Origin: Rhodothermia bacterium
Lineage (GTDB): Bacteria; Bacteroidota; Rhodothermia; Rhodothermales; UBA2364
NCBI GenBank assembly: GCA_017303715.1
Contig: JAFLBZ010000004.1
Location: 68,887 to 132,886 of the forward strand
Length of the DNA stretch: 64,000 bases
Direction of reading: 5' to 3'
The position numbers and the translations under genes are program-made. This document shows, one piece after another, positions 8,215-16,885 of this stretch. The stretch's first letter is position 1. Every line of letters begins with the position of its first letter. A model generated the notes under the pieces. The model was not told the DNA's origin, ran no database searches, and saw only the letters and a list, made by a program, of their open reading frames with translations.

Positions 8215-9342
8215 ATGATAAAAAAACTTTTTCGACTGTTCATGCTCTTTCTGATGACCTTCGGAACAGTGCTGGCACAAGACCCAGAAATCAATCTGGA
8301 GGGTTTAGAACGTGCGGGATTAGATTCCCTCTACAACAGTATGAGGGGTGACATTCAGGCCGTTCCACAAGTGACTTGGGAGGTTCACATTGTTTCGGAG
8401 ACCTCAACGCTCATGGCACGTCTCAACTTATACGAAAAATACGGCATCAATAAGATTGACCTTCCTTCCCGTCGCGCACAAGCTTTAATTAAACTTTTAA
8501 ATCGTAATGACTTAAAGGGGCTTCAGAAGGGAGACTCCCTTTTTATTCCACAACCCTTGAATGTAGATTTTAGGGCATATGCACCGTTCGAGCGGACTTG
8601 GGCCGCTGCCGAAAAAATGGACAAATTACTTTTGGTGGACAAAACAAATCAGGCGTTTGCTGCTTACGAAAAGGGAAAACTAACGCGGTGGGGTTTGGTC
8701 GTAACGGGAAAGGACGAGACCCCAACACCCACAGGTAGGTTTAATGTAAACTGGAAACAACCCTCAAGAATTTCGACATTGAGTCCAGCGCTACAAAAGC
8801 CCAAAAAAGGGCAGAAGCCCTCTACAGAGACTTGGTTTTTAAAGTATGTGATGAACATCCATGAATCTCGCGGTATCCATTTCCATCAATATTTTATGCC
8901 CACAACAGGGCCAGCAAGTCATGGTTGTATTCGTTTAGGAGGCCCAGATGCCCGTTGGTTATACAGCTGGACGGAGGCTTGGGAGACCACTGTTGCCTCG
9001 GACTCGGCAATGGTGTGTCATGGGACAAGATGCAAGGTAAAGAAGCAGGGTACACCGGTTTTGGTGCTACACAAAGACCCTAAAGGTCTGCCAAGTTTTT
9101 TCACACGGGCTAACGGCAAACCCACAGTACGGACTATGCCCTTACCCAAAACACCCTATTCTGTACCAGCGGGAACGCCGCAACAAAACTCGTTTGATCA
9201 AATTCGGTTGGCTGCTGAACGTCGTGCGCAATTAGAAGCGCAACGTGCCGCTTCAAAAAATAAAAAACCAGCCCCAAAGCCCGTCACTAAACCCAAGATG
9301 CCCGATAAACCTGCTTCTGCAAAGCCCAAAACCCGTACTTAG
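8215..9342 (+). CDS. Secreted L,D-transpeptidase family protein (third of three)
   Basis: This 375-residue paralogue has a signal peptide (residues 1-23, ending LAQ), a conserved N-terminal region and a YkuD catalytic domain with HFHQYFMP and SHGCIRL (Cys238). As in the second copy, two cysteines sit in a loop after the active site (VCHGTRCK). The C-terminal 50 residues are rich in lysine, proline and alanine, resembling the tail of the second copy but with different sequence. Each of the last two genes has its own terminator, so the three may be expressed separately despite the tandem arrangement. Tandem duplication is the simplest origin. Confidence 0.9.
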   Translation: MIKKLFRLFMLFLMTFGTVLAQDPEINLEGLERAGLDSLYNSMRGDIQAVPQVTWEVHIVSETSTLMARLNLYEKYGINKIDLPSRRAQALIKLLNRNDLKGLQKGDSLFIPQPLNVDFRAYAPFERTWAAAEKMDKLLLVDKTNQAFAAYEKGKLTRWGLVVTGKDETPTPTGRFNVNWKQPSRISTLSPALQKPKKGQKPSTETWFLKYVMNIHESRGIHFHQYFMPTTGPASHGCIRLGGPDARWLYSWTEAWETTVASDSAMVCHGTRCKVKKQGTPVLVLHKDPKGLPSFFTRANGKPTVRTMPLPKTPYSVPAGTPQQNSFDQIRLAAERRAQLEAQRAASKNKKPAPKPVTKPKMPDKPASAKPKTRT

Positions 9343-9370
9343 CGACAAATATAAAATGCAAGATTTTCAT

Positions 9371-9399
9371 AAAGCCGGAGTCAAACCTTCGGCTTTTTT
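9371..9399 (+). terminator. Intrinsic terminator after third L,D-transpeptidase
   Basis: AAAGCCG at 9371-9377 pairs with CGGCTTT at 9390-9396, followed by T residues. It lies 29 bases past the stop codon and separates the transpeptidase block from the dioxygenase block. Confidence 0.75.
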
Positions 9400-9443
9400 G
9401 ATGTAACATTCTGGAAACGCTTTTTATACTTAACCTAAAAAAA

Positions 9444-10214
9444 ATGAACCTCATCAATGAAGCCTTTGAGCGCGATGGCTACTACTTGGCCAAGGGCGTA
9501 TATACGGCACAAGAAATTAGCGCACTTGAGGCGGAGTTTGACCGAATTGTGAGCCAGATTAGGACTGTTAAACAAGAATCGGTAAACGCACGTTGGGCCG
9601 GAAAAGAGATGGAACGGCTCGATGGAGGTGATAGTATTATCTACCACACCCACAATGTGCAACAGTTTTCTGCTTTGTGGCTCCGCGCCTTGTTATCTCC
9701 AGCATTTTTAGACGTCGCAACGTCTATACTGGGGGAAGATGTGGTCTTGCATCACACCAAACTTTTCCAAAAACCTGCCGAAAAAGGCTCGCCATTCCCC
9801 ATGCACCAAGATTGGAACTATTTCCCTTCGGTCAAAGATACCATGATTGCTGGGATTATCCATGTTGGCGAGGCGACCGATGAAATGGGGTGTATCCGTG
9901 TCTATCCAGGAACACACAAATTAGGCCGCATCTTAAATACGGATGGGCAGCATGAGTCCGAATTATTGGCCCAATATCCCATTGAAAATGCAACTGTGGT
10001 AGAAGCCGAGGCCGGCGATGTTGTGTTTTTCCATTACTTTACGCTGCATGGTTCCATGCCAAATCGGTCGCAGAAGGTGCGAAAAACCGTTTTGGCACAA
10101 ATGTATGCTGGCGACGACCGCATTGAAGACGGGATCACGCATCCAGATGAACGGCTTGTATTAAGTGGTTGGAACCACCACGCAACTCGCGGTTCGGCTG
10201 GTCAACAAAAATAG
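9444..10214 (+). CDS. Phytanoyl-CoA dioxygenase (PhyH) family protein (first of three)
   Basis: This 256-residue cytoplasmic protein is of the Fe(II)/2-oxoglutarate-dependent oxygenase superfamily, PhyH branch, which hydroxylates small molecules using 2-oxoglutarate and O2. The facial triad is visible: HQD in PMHQDWNYF (about residue 115) and the distal histidine in FTLHGSMPNRS (about residue 196). The arginine of the last motif probably binds 2-oxoglutarate. It has no signal peptide and a length typical of the family. Two further PhyH genes follow within 22 and 2 bases, so the three form an operon. The substrate is unknown; bacterial members act on ectoine, lipids, phosphonates and secondary metabolites. 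Confidence 0.88.
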   Translation: MNLINEAFERDGYYLAKGVYTAQEISALEAEFDRIVSQIRTVKQESVNARWAGKEMERLDGGDSIIYHTHNVQQFSALWLRALLSPAFLDVATSILGEDVVLHHTKLFQKPAEKGSPFPMHQDWNYFPSVKDTMIAGIIHVGEATDEMGCIRVYPGTHKLGRILNTDGQHESELLAQYPIENATVVEAEAGDVVFFHYFTLHGSMPNRSQKVRKTVLAQMYAGDDRIEDGITHPDERLVLSGWNHHATRGSAGQQK

Positions 10215-10235
10215 CATTCTAAACCCTTTACAACG

Positions 10236-11093
10236 ATGAATACCACCCTTTTACCTACGGAACAAGATGTGGCGTTTTACCAGAAAAACGGTTATTGGAT
10301 TTCGCCTAAAATTTTCTCGGACGAAGCACTCGAAGAAATTCGGAAACACCATGCACGGGTCATCGAGGGTGAATACGAAACCGGACGTACACCGCATTAC
10401 AACAGCCACGAGGCCGGAACCCCGCTCGACAAAATGATCAAGATTGATAACGCACATTGGTCTGACGCTGTGATCGCAAAAACGGTCTTAAATCCCATTA
10501 TCGGAAAAATGGCCGCCCTCCTTTCCGGTTCAAAAGGCATAAGACTTTGGCACGATCAATTGTTATACAAACCTTCTCAAAAAGTAGGAACGGGAGCCGT
10601 TGGCTGGCATCAAGACCACCACTATTGGCAATGTGCTACCCCACACCACATGCTAACGGCGTGGATCGCATTGGTGGATGTGAACGAGGAAAACGGATGT
10701 ATGGAAGTGGTTCCAGAGAGCCAGAACTGGGGATTGATCAACAACAATGACTTTTTTGACCATGACTTAGACAGCCTACAAAAACGCATCGAGTCCGAAA
10801 CCGGAAAACCTTTCCAACCAGTCTCGTGCCTTCTTCCTGCCGGAGCCGTGAGTTTCCACCATTGCCGTGTGCTTCACGGTAGCCGCCCCAATCTGAGTGA
10901 TGCCCCACGCCTCTCTTTGGTGGCACACCTTATGCCCGACGGTACACGATACAAGGCAAACACCCCATCAGATCCGCACATGAATGTCCGGTTGCTTTCC
11001 GGAAAAGACGGCGATCCCTTTGCGGGATCGTATTTCCCAATTTTATGGCGCGAAGAGGGCAATGCCAACCCATGGCTAAGCAATGAGGGATAA
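10236..11093 (+). CDS. Phytanoyl-CoA dioxygenase (PhyH) family protein (second of three)
   Basis: This 285-residue Fe(II)/2-oxoglutarate oxygenase family member has the iron triad at WHQDHHYW (about residue 124) and in the distal CRVLHGSRPNLS (about residue 213). Compared with the first copy it carries an extra segment of about 30 residues between the metal motifs. This would shape a different substrate pocket. It starts 21 bases after the first gene's stop, and only two bases separate its own stop from the third gene, so expression is probably coupled. The three paralogues differ enough that distinct sequential substrates are more likely than simple dosage. That is inference. Confidence 0.88.
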   Translation: MNTTLLPTEQDVAFYQKNGYWISPKIFSDEALEEIRKHHARVIEGEYETGRTPHYNSHEAGTPLDKMIKIDNAHWSDAVIAKTVLNPIIGKMAALLSGSKGIRLWHDQLLYKPSQKVGTGAVGWHQDHHYWQCATPHHMLTAWIALVDVNEENGCMEVVPESQNWGLINNNDFFDHDLDSLQKRIESETGKPFQPVSCLLPAGAVSFHHCRVLHGSRPNLSDAPRLSLVAHLMPDGTRYKANTPSDPHMNVRLLSGKDGDPFAGSYFPILWREEGNANPWLSNEG

Positions 11094-11095
11094 AA

Positions 11096-11866
11096 ATGCA
11101 ACACGTCAAGCAACAATACGAAACAGAAGGCTATCTGATTTACCGCGATGTCATAGACAAAGCACTTGCTGAAGAAACCCGACAACATGTGTTTTGGCTT
11201 CTTGAACAGCATCCCGAAAGCCGACCAGAACAATTACACCACAACATGCTCGTGAATGATCCGTTTATGTGGCGTTTGGCTGGCGACGACCGATTGTTGG
11301 ACATTGCAGCGCAGTTTATCGGCGAGGAGGTGGCCTTATTTGCCGCACACTATATTGCCAAAGCCCCAAAAACAGGGCAAAAAGTATTGTGGCATCAAGA
11401 CGGCAGTTACTGGCCCTTAGAACCGATGGAGGTGGTTACGCTTTGGTTGGCGGCGACCCCATCTACGCCAGAAAACGGTTGTATGCGCATCATTCCGGGC
11501 ACACATCGGGAGTCGTTGGTTTCTTGGGAGGAATTGCGGCAGCATGACGATGGCGACAATGTACTTGGGTCGGGCTTAGACCCCAAAAGCATTGACGATT
11601 CTTTGGCGATAGACTTAAATTTGCAAGCTGGAGATGTGTCTATTCATAATCCAAACATCATTCATGGTTCCGATGCCAATTTCTCCGATCAATGGCGGAT
11701 TGGTTTAACACTGCGATACATACCGGTTACAACCAAAATTTTGAACAACGACCATCCCGCTATTCTTTTTCGTGGAAAGGCAAGGGAGGGTATTAATGTG
11801 TATGCCTCGAAGCCCATCTTTGACCCGAAAAAGCATTTCGTTTTTAAGGGTTGGGAGGCTTTCTAA
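11096..11866 (+). CDS. Phytanoyl-CoA dioxygenase (PhyH) family protein (third of three)
   Basis: This 256-residue paralogue has the metal motif LWHQDGSYW (about residue 99) and the distal histidine in NIIHGSDANFS (about residue 185). The arginine in QWRIGLTLRY, some 15 residues later, probably contacts the 2-oxoglutarate carboxylate. Only two bases separate it from the preceding stop, so it is almost certainly translated from the same mRNA. The gene converges with the minus-strand membrane-protein gene, whose end is 32 bases away. No hairpin terminator was picked out in that short gap. The substrate is unknown. Confidence 0.88.
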   Translation: MQHVKQQYETEGYLIYRDVIDKALAEETRQHVFWLLEQHPESRPEQLHHNMLVNDPFMWRLAGDDRLLDIAAQFIGEEVALFAAHYIAKAPKTGQKVLWHQDGSYWPLEPMEVVTLWLAATPSTPENGCMRIIPGTHRESLVSWEELRQHDDGDNVLGSGLDPKSIDDSLAIDLNLQAGDVSIHNPNIIHGSDANFSDQWRIGLTLRYIPVTTKILNNDHPAILFRGKAREGINVYASKPIFDPKKHFVFKGWEAF

Positions 11867-11898
11867 AGCCTGTAAATATAGGTAGAGCGGTATAGGCA

Positions 11899-13062
11899 TC
11901 ATATGGTAAAAGGTTCTTGCATGGTATCAGCGGAACCTATGGCTACATGGTGCCTATTTTTCCATGCCCAAAATCCCAAAATAACCGTAGAGAAGGCAAG
12001 AAGGACAAAGTATAGATTTCGTGGAATGATCGGAAAACGCGCAACGAGATGATGCCAAGAGGTAAGGAAAACCGCGCCCAATGAAAGCCAAAGTCCTACA
12101 TTTTGAGAAGCCGCTGGTAAATTTGTGATCATTTGGAGGAGAACCGGATAAATGACCCAAAACGTCGGGGCCAAAAGACGCTCTTTGTCTTGACCAAAAA
12201 AACTTGAAACCACCACCAACAACAAGAAAAAAATCCGTTCCGGATAAGGCCGGAGTAGCTTATAGGCGGGTTTTATCCAAACCAACAAAAGCAATGCAAA
12301 CGGGGCATAGGCGTTTAGCAATAACCGTCCCCAAGCTACCGGATCCGCAACACGATAAACATAAGTGCCAAGGGCAGCAACAAGGTTCCAGTCTGTGTTT
12401 TCGGGATGAACGACAAGCCGGATTGATATCCAGATAGAAACGCATAAAAACGAAGAAAATAGATATAATTTATACCATTTTAGAGGGGCTTTTTCCCGCC
12501 AAAGATACCAAAAAGCTACGGGCAGCATCAGCAGATTGGCTTCACGGGTCATTGCGCCCAAGATGGCCAACAATAAAAACCAGTCCAACCGACGTGTAAG
12601 TAGGCTTAAAGCCATCCCCAACACCAAAAGCATGGTAATGACATCACCCCATTGGTAAGGGTTAAAGGCGACAAAGCCAATAAAATGAGGGTTGCAGATC
12701 AACCAAAACAAGCCAACCAACCGGATTTCCGGTGCTAAGTCCCCTCTTTCTAACCATTTATACCAAACCACCGCCAAAATACCAATCGTAAACAATGTTC
12801 CGATTTTAAATCCGGTATCCAAGCCACTCGGCCACATGCCCGCCAACCAAGGCGGTAAGATGCGGTAGCCAAAAGGGGCACGCACATTCCAAGCAAGCCA
12901 AGGCGAAGCCGCTGCCATTTTCCGATAATGAGCCAAGTCTTTATCCTCAAAAACGACTATATCTATTTGCCCATACCACCCCCAACAAAACAATACCGCC
13001 CCGACAAACACCAAGGCATACTGAAAAACTGGTTTGGTAAAGCACTTAGATAATGGAGTCAC
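11899..13062 (-). CDS. Multi-pass membrane protein, possibly GT-C-like
   Basis: I do not recognise this protein with certainty. It has about 387 residues and nine to eleven hydrophobic segments. An early extracytoplasmic loop reads APFGYRILPPWLAG, a motif I associate with uncharacterised membrane proteins that resemble GT-C glycosyltransferases. The frame is open upstream to 13137 but has no ATG there. The GTG at 13062 is chosen because it gives a 17-base overlap with nadB rather than 92 and leaves the first helix intact. It follows nadB on the same strand and is probably co-transcribed, though no functional link is evident. The role is not assigned. Confidence 0.65.
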   Translation of the reverse strand: MTPLSKCFTKPVFQYALVFVGAVLFCWGWYGQIDIVVFEDKDLAHYRKMAAASPWLAWNVRAPFGYRILPPWLAGMWPSGLDTGFKIGTLFTIGILAVVWYKWLERGDLAPEIRLVGLFWLICNPHFIGFVAFNPYQWGDVITMLLVLGMALSLLTRRLDWFLLLAILGAMTREANLLMLPVAFWYLWREKAPLKWYKLYLFSSFLCVSIWISIRLVVHPENTDWNLVAALGTYVYRVADPVAWGRLLLNAYAPFALLLLVWIKPAYKLLRPYPERIFFLLLVVVSSFFGQDKERLLAPTFWVIYPVLLQMITNLPAASQNVGLWLSLGAVFLTSWHHLVARFPIIPRNLYFVLLAFSTVILGFWAWKNRHHVAIGSADTMQEPFTI

Positions 13063-14629
13063 GCGGTTCCATTTTAGGTTTTTCGCGGTATTCCAACATA
13101 TAATGTAGCCCCCGATTCTCGTTCCGCTGGAGACCACACTTGATAATCATATACGCTACCGTAATCAGGTTGCGGAGTTCGCATAGCCCAACCGAAACGC
13201 GGGTTCGGCGATAGAAGCCTTCTGTCTCCTCAAACAAAAAGTGGGTTCTACGATATGCCCGCTCCAATCGTAGGCGTGTACGCACAATGCCCACATAAGC
13301 CGACATCACGGCCTGGAGTTCCTTCCGGTTTTGGGTAATCAGCACCAATTCTTCGGCATTGGTCGTCCCACTGTCATCCCATGCAGGAATATCCGTCCGA
13401 AACGCTACGTTACGGGCATATTCGATCGCGGGCTGAACCGCCCGATTGCCAAAGACCATGGCTTCCACCAAGGAATTGGAGGCCAAACGGTTTGCACCAT
13501 GTAGGCCGGTGCAGGTTACCTCACCACAGGCAAACAATCCATTAATGGACGTGCGGCCTTCCAAATCCGTCATTACGCCACCACAGAAATAATGTGCAGC
13601 GGGTGTTACCGGAATCGGATCTTTGGTCATATCTATACCATATGCCAAAAGTTGTTCATAAATATTGGGGAAATGGTAGATGATTTCCTCTTTAGGCTTG
13701 TGGGAAATATTTAAATAGACAAATTCTTCCCCCCGTTTGTTCATTTGGTCATTTATAGCACGCGCCACGATGTCACGCGGGGCAAGTTCTAAACGCGCAT
13801 CATATTGTGGCATAAAGCGTTCTCCGGCTTGGTTGAACAGCAAGCCCCCTTCTCCACGAACGGCTTCGGTGATCAGGAAGGATGTTCCCGGACGATATAA
13901 TGAGGTGGGGTGGAACTGCACAAACTCCATATTAGCGATACGCGCTTTGGCACGATATGCCATAGCCATACCATCTCCGGTAGCCACTAACGGATTGGTT
14001 GTGTGTGCGTACACCTGTCCTCCGCCTCCGGTTGCAAGCAGGGTGGATTTCGCCAAGAAGACCTCTACCTTGTCCTCCTGTTCATCCAGAACATAAGCGC
14101 CATAGCATTGGGTATCGGTTCTAAACTTTGTAACCACCTCGCCTAAGTGGTGCTGGGTAATTAATTCAAGGGCAAAATGGTGTTCAAAGACCTGAATATT
14201 GGGGTGATTCCGAATTTGCGCCAAGAGTGCCCGCTCAATTTCTCGTCCAGTCATGTCTTCTGCACGTACAATACGGTTCATGGAATGGCCGCCTTCGCGC
14301 CCTAAATCCAGCGAACCGTTTTTTTGCGTAAAGCGTGCACCCATCTCCATCAGTTCTCGCACATATCCCGGCCCCTCCTTCACCACAACCTCTACGGCTT
14401 CTCGCTTACACAAGCCCGCACCCGCAATCAACGTATCTTCAATGTGTTTTTCAAAACTGTCTAATGGATCCATGACCGCTGCTATACCGCCTTGTGCCCA
14501 ATTGGTATTAGAATCTGCGGATTGTTTTTTGGTGACAATGGCAACGGAACCATACGGCGCAACTTTTAGGGCAAAGGACAGTCCGGCAATTCCGGATCCC
14601 AGCACCAAAAAATCAAATTGATGAACCAT
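13046..14629 (-). CDS. nadB: L-aspartate oxidase
   Basis: This 527-residue cytoplasmic FAD enzyme oxidises L-aspartate to iminoaspartate, the first step of de novo NAD synthesis. The N-terminal dinucleotide-binding motif LVLGSGIAGLSFA is at about residues 9-21. The fumarate-reductase-like active-site region is seen in GREGGHSMNRIVRAED (about residues 113-128), and HPTSLY and a C-terminal helical domain follow. The length matches the family. The quinolinate synthase (nadA) and nadC genes are not in this window. It starts 29 bases after the lipoprotein gene and overlaps the membrane-protein gene at its 3' end. Confidence 0.93.
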   Translation of the reverse strand: MVHQFDFLVLGSGIAGLSFALKVAPYGSVAIVTKKQSADSNTNWAQGGIAAVMDPLDSFEKHIEDTLIAGAGLCKREAVEVVVKEGPGYVRELMEMGARFTQKNGSLDLGREGGHSMNRIVRAEDMTGREIERALLAQIRNHPNIQVFEHHFALELITQHHLGEVVTKFRTDTQCYGAYVLDEQEDKVEVFLAKSTLLATGGGGQVYAHTTNPLVATGDGMAMAYRAKARIANMEFVQFHPTSLYRPGTSFLITEAVRGEGGLLFNQAGERFMPQYDARLELAPRDIVARAINDQMNKRGEEFVYLNISHKPKEEIIYHFPNIYEQLLAYGIDMTKDPIPVTPAAHYFCGGVMTDLEGRTSINGLFACGEVTCTGLHGANRLASNSLVEAMVFGNRAVQPAIEYARNVAFRTDIPAWDDSGTTNAEELVLITQNRKELQAVMSAYVGIVRTRLRLERAYRRTHFLFEETEGFYRRTRVSVGLCELRNLITVAYMIIKCGLQRNENRGLHYMLEYREKPKMEPRDSII

Positions 14630-14658
14630 AAGAATGACTTGGTTTTATAAGGAAAAGG

Positions 14659-15498
14659 TTAACGAATCCGGCGAATGAAATAACGGACTTTGTATTGATA
14701 AGAGCCATCACCACCCAGAAACTCTTGGGTTTGGGTGGACTGGTTTCGGAGCAACATTTGCCAACTTCGACCATCCGATTTTTCGCCCAAAACATCATCG
14801 GTATTCACCAAGTTGGCGGCTTTAATACCAAAATTAGCCCCTACCAAGGCATAATTGATCCACTCTGTAACCAACATTGCTGCTGGAACTTTTGCGACGA
14901 TCCGAACCACATTGTTTGCTGTGGTGAGACCGCCGACCACTTGGGTGGCTAATGCAAAATCGGTATCGTTGTCTAATTCCAAAAGCCTAAAAACAAGGTT
15001 TACATGCCCGCCTTTTTGGACACGAAAACGCAATGGGAGCGTTTGCAAATTCAGACAAGTCACATCTTTACGTTGGATATGGTTAAGATATACCCCACAA
15101 TCTATTGAAAAGACACTTTTTGAAGCCACCTTTTCTTGTGTCCAACCCGCTTTATAGAGCATGGCCTCCGGCGCACCTTCGTCACGGACGTAAGCCACAT
15201 AATACAACGCCAGTTCGTCGGTAGCACCCAGTCCAGGGTCTTGGGTTTTCCAAGCCTCGATTTCACGAATAACCACTTCAAAATCGGCTTCACTTACCTC
15301 TTGAGAAGAGGTACTTGGCAGGGGTTTTAAGGTTGGGTTTGCGGTTGGGATCCCACTCGTGGTATCTGGCAATAACGGCGCATTTACGGAGATCGGACGT
15401 TCAGAATACGCTGGATAGCCGCGCTCAGAATCGGGCCGCGTGCTACGACACGCTGTCAAGAACAGCGGAATCAACAAAAGGATGAATAACCGAGACAT
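14659..15498 (-). CDS. Putative lipoprotein of unknown function
   Basis: This 279-residue protein starts at the ATG at 15498, where a short hydrophobic signal ends in LTAC, a clear lipobox. The frame is open 45 bases further upstream but that part has no signal features. A proline/serine-rich linker of about 40 residues precedes a folded region from about residue 80. No domain was recognised. The region AWKTQDPGLGATDELALYY is followed by mostly beta-strand-like sequence, suggesting an extracytoplasmic beta-sandwich. It lies between prfB, which has its own terminator, and nadB. A role in the cell envelope is inferred from the anchor only. Confidence 0.75.
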   Translation of the reverse strand: MSRLFILLLIPLFLTACRSTRPDSERGYPAYSERPISVNAPLLPDTTSGIPTANPTLKPLPSTSSQEVSEADFEVVIREIEAWKTQDPGLGATDELALYYVAYVRDEGAPEAMLYKAGWTQEKVASKSVFSIDCGVYLNHIQRKDVTCLNLQTLPLRFRVQKGGHVNLVFRLLELDNDTDFALATQVVGGLTTANNVVRIVAKVPAAMLVTEWINYALVGANFGIKAANLVNTDDVLGEKSDGRSWQMLLRNQSTQTQEFLGGDGSYQYKVRYFIRRIR

Positions 15499-15527
15499 GG
15501 GTTTTGGTTTCTGTACCCCATAAAATA

Positions 15528-15567
15528 AGGCCGGATGTTCCAAAAAAGAAGTGGGACTCCGGCCTTT
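15528..15567 (-). terminator. Intrinsic terminator after prfB
   Basis: On the minus strand, AAGGCCGGA pairs with TCCGGCCTT across a T-rich loop, directly after the prfB stop. The right side is followed by ATTTTAT, a weak T-rich tail. It separates prfB from the lipoprotein gene. Confidence 0.6.
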
Positions 15568-15570
15568 CGT

Positions 15571-16690
15571 TTATGCACCACTATCGCTAAGTGCCGTAGC
15601 CATGAGGTATCCTTTAATAAATGGGTCAAGGTCTCCATCCATCACAGCTTGGATATTGGTACTTTTCATTTCGATGCGATGATCGTTTACCATCGTATAG
15701 GGTTGGAAGACGTATGAACGGATTTGGCTTCCCCATTCAATTTTCTTTTTTCCCTTTTCCAGTTGGTTTCTTGCCGCGTCTTGTATTTCCCGCTCCAGCA
15801 AATAGACACGGCTTTTAAGCATCATCATACATTTCTCGCGGTTTTGGAGCTGGCTGCGCTCCTCGGTACACTCCGCAACCACACGCTCTGCCCGTCCATC
15901 CGAGAGTTTGCCCGTCCAAATCAACCGCACGCCGGAAGAAACTTTATTGACGTTTTGGCCACCCTTCCCGCCGGATCGAAAAACTTGCATCTCGATATCG
16001 TCCGAATTTAGGGAGATTTCTATGGTATCATCCACTTCAGGAAAGACAAAGACCGAAGCGAAAGAGGTGTGTCGCCGCGCATTGGAGTCGAAGGGGGAAA
16101 TCCTAACCAAACGATGAACGCCTGATTCCGCCTTGAGATAACCGAAAGCGGAAGGCCCCTCGAAGCGTAACGTACAGGACTTGATGCCAGCCACTTCGCC
16201 TTCTTGATATTCCAATGTATTTACAGTATAGCCCTTGCTTTCGCCCCAACGGATATACATCCGCATGAGCATTTCAGACCAATCTTGGGACTCTGTGCCC
16301 CCCGCACCGGAGTTGATGTTGAGAATCGCATTCCGGTGGTCGTCTGGCTCGGTTAACATGGAGCGGATTTCGGCATTTTCGAGCAACTCGGCGAGTGCCT
16401 TTTCTTCCACCTCCACTTCGGCAATCAATTCTGGATCGGGGTCTTCGGCCACCAACTCTGTCAAGGTCTCTACGTCTTCCAATTTACGATAGAGTTCGTC
16501 GTACATAACGACCCAACTTTTTTCGTCGGAGACCATTTTCTCGGTTTGTCGAGCGGCATCTGGATCATCCCAGAAGTCTGGCTCCAGCCGTTTTGCTTCT
16601 AACGTTCGGATTTTTTCTCTTCGATTTTCGAGGTCAAAGAGACCTCCCGAGTACTTCGGTTCGTACTCTCATCTCGTTTAGTAAAGCCAT
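15571..16690 (-). CDS. prfB: Peptide chain release factor 2 (programmed +1 frameshift)
   Basis: RF2 recognises UGA and UAA stop codons and releases the finished peptide from the ribosome. The gene is in two frames. Frame one starts at the ATG at 16690 and reads 18 codons to CTT followed by an in-frame TGA at 16636-16634. A +1 shift at CTT-TGA-C continues with D-L-E-N-R into the main frame, giving about 372 residues in total, the normal RF2 size. The stop-codon-recognition tripeptide SPF (about residues 198-200) marks it as RF2 rather than RF1. The catalytic GGQ lies at about 243-245. The shift is the known autoregulation of RF2: low RF2 favours shifting over termination at UGA. It appears monocistronic. 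Confidence 0.95.
16633..16648 (-). promoter_or_regulatory. prfB programmed +1 frameshift site
   Basis: The minus strand reads GGG AGG TCT CTT TGA C. The CTT-TGA-C slip site is canonical. The upstream GGGAGG can pair with the anti-Shine-Dalgarno end of 16S rRNA at the short spacing that stimulates +1 shifting. Translation upstream and downstream in the two frames joins into an unbroken RF2 sequence, which is the strongest support. Confidence 0.93.
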
Positions 16691-16825
16691 ATTAGGTATA
16701 TTTTGAATTTTGGTTTAGCTTTATAAAATACAACTCATTACATGAAGCCACTAAAAATAATTACCGATAAAACGCACATTCATCTATTTTTGTGGACACT
16801 ACAACAACAAAGGTAGGTTGAAATA

Positions 16826-16857
16826 ACAAAAGGAGATCCCAAAATGGAACCCCCTTT
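16826..16857 (-). terminator. Intrinsic terminator after the sodium:solute symporter
   Basis: On the minus strand, AAAGGGGGTTCC pairs with GGGATCTCCTTT across a five-base ATTTT loop (a 12-bp stem with several G-U pairs). TTGTTATTT follows. It lies about 30 bases past the symporter stop. Confidence 0.65.
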
Positions 16858-16885
16858 ATTGGTTTAGTTACGCTCCGAGGCAGCA

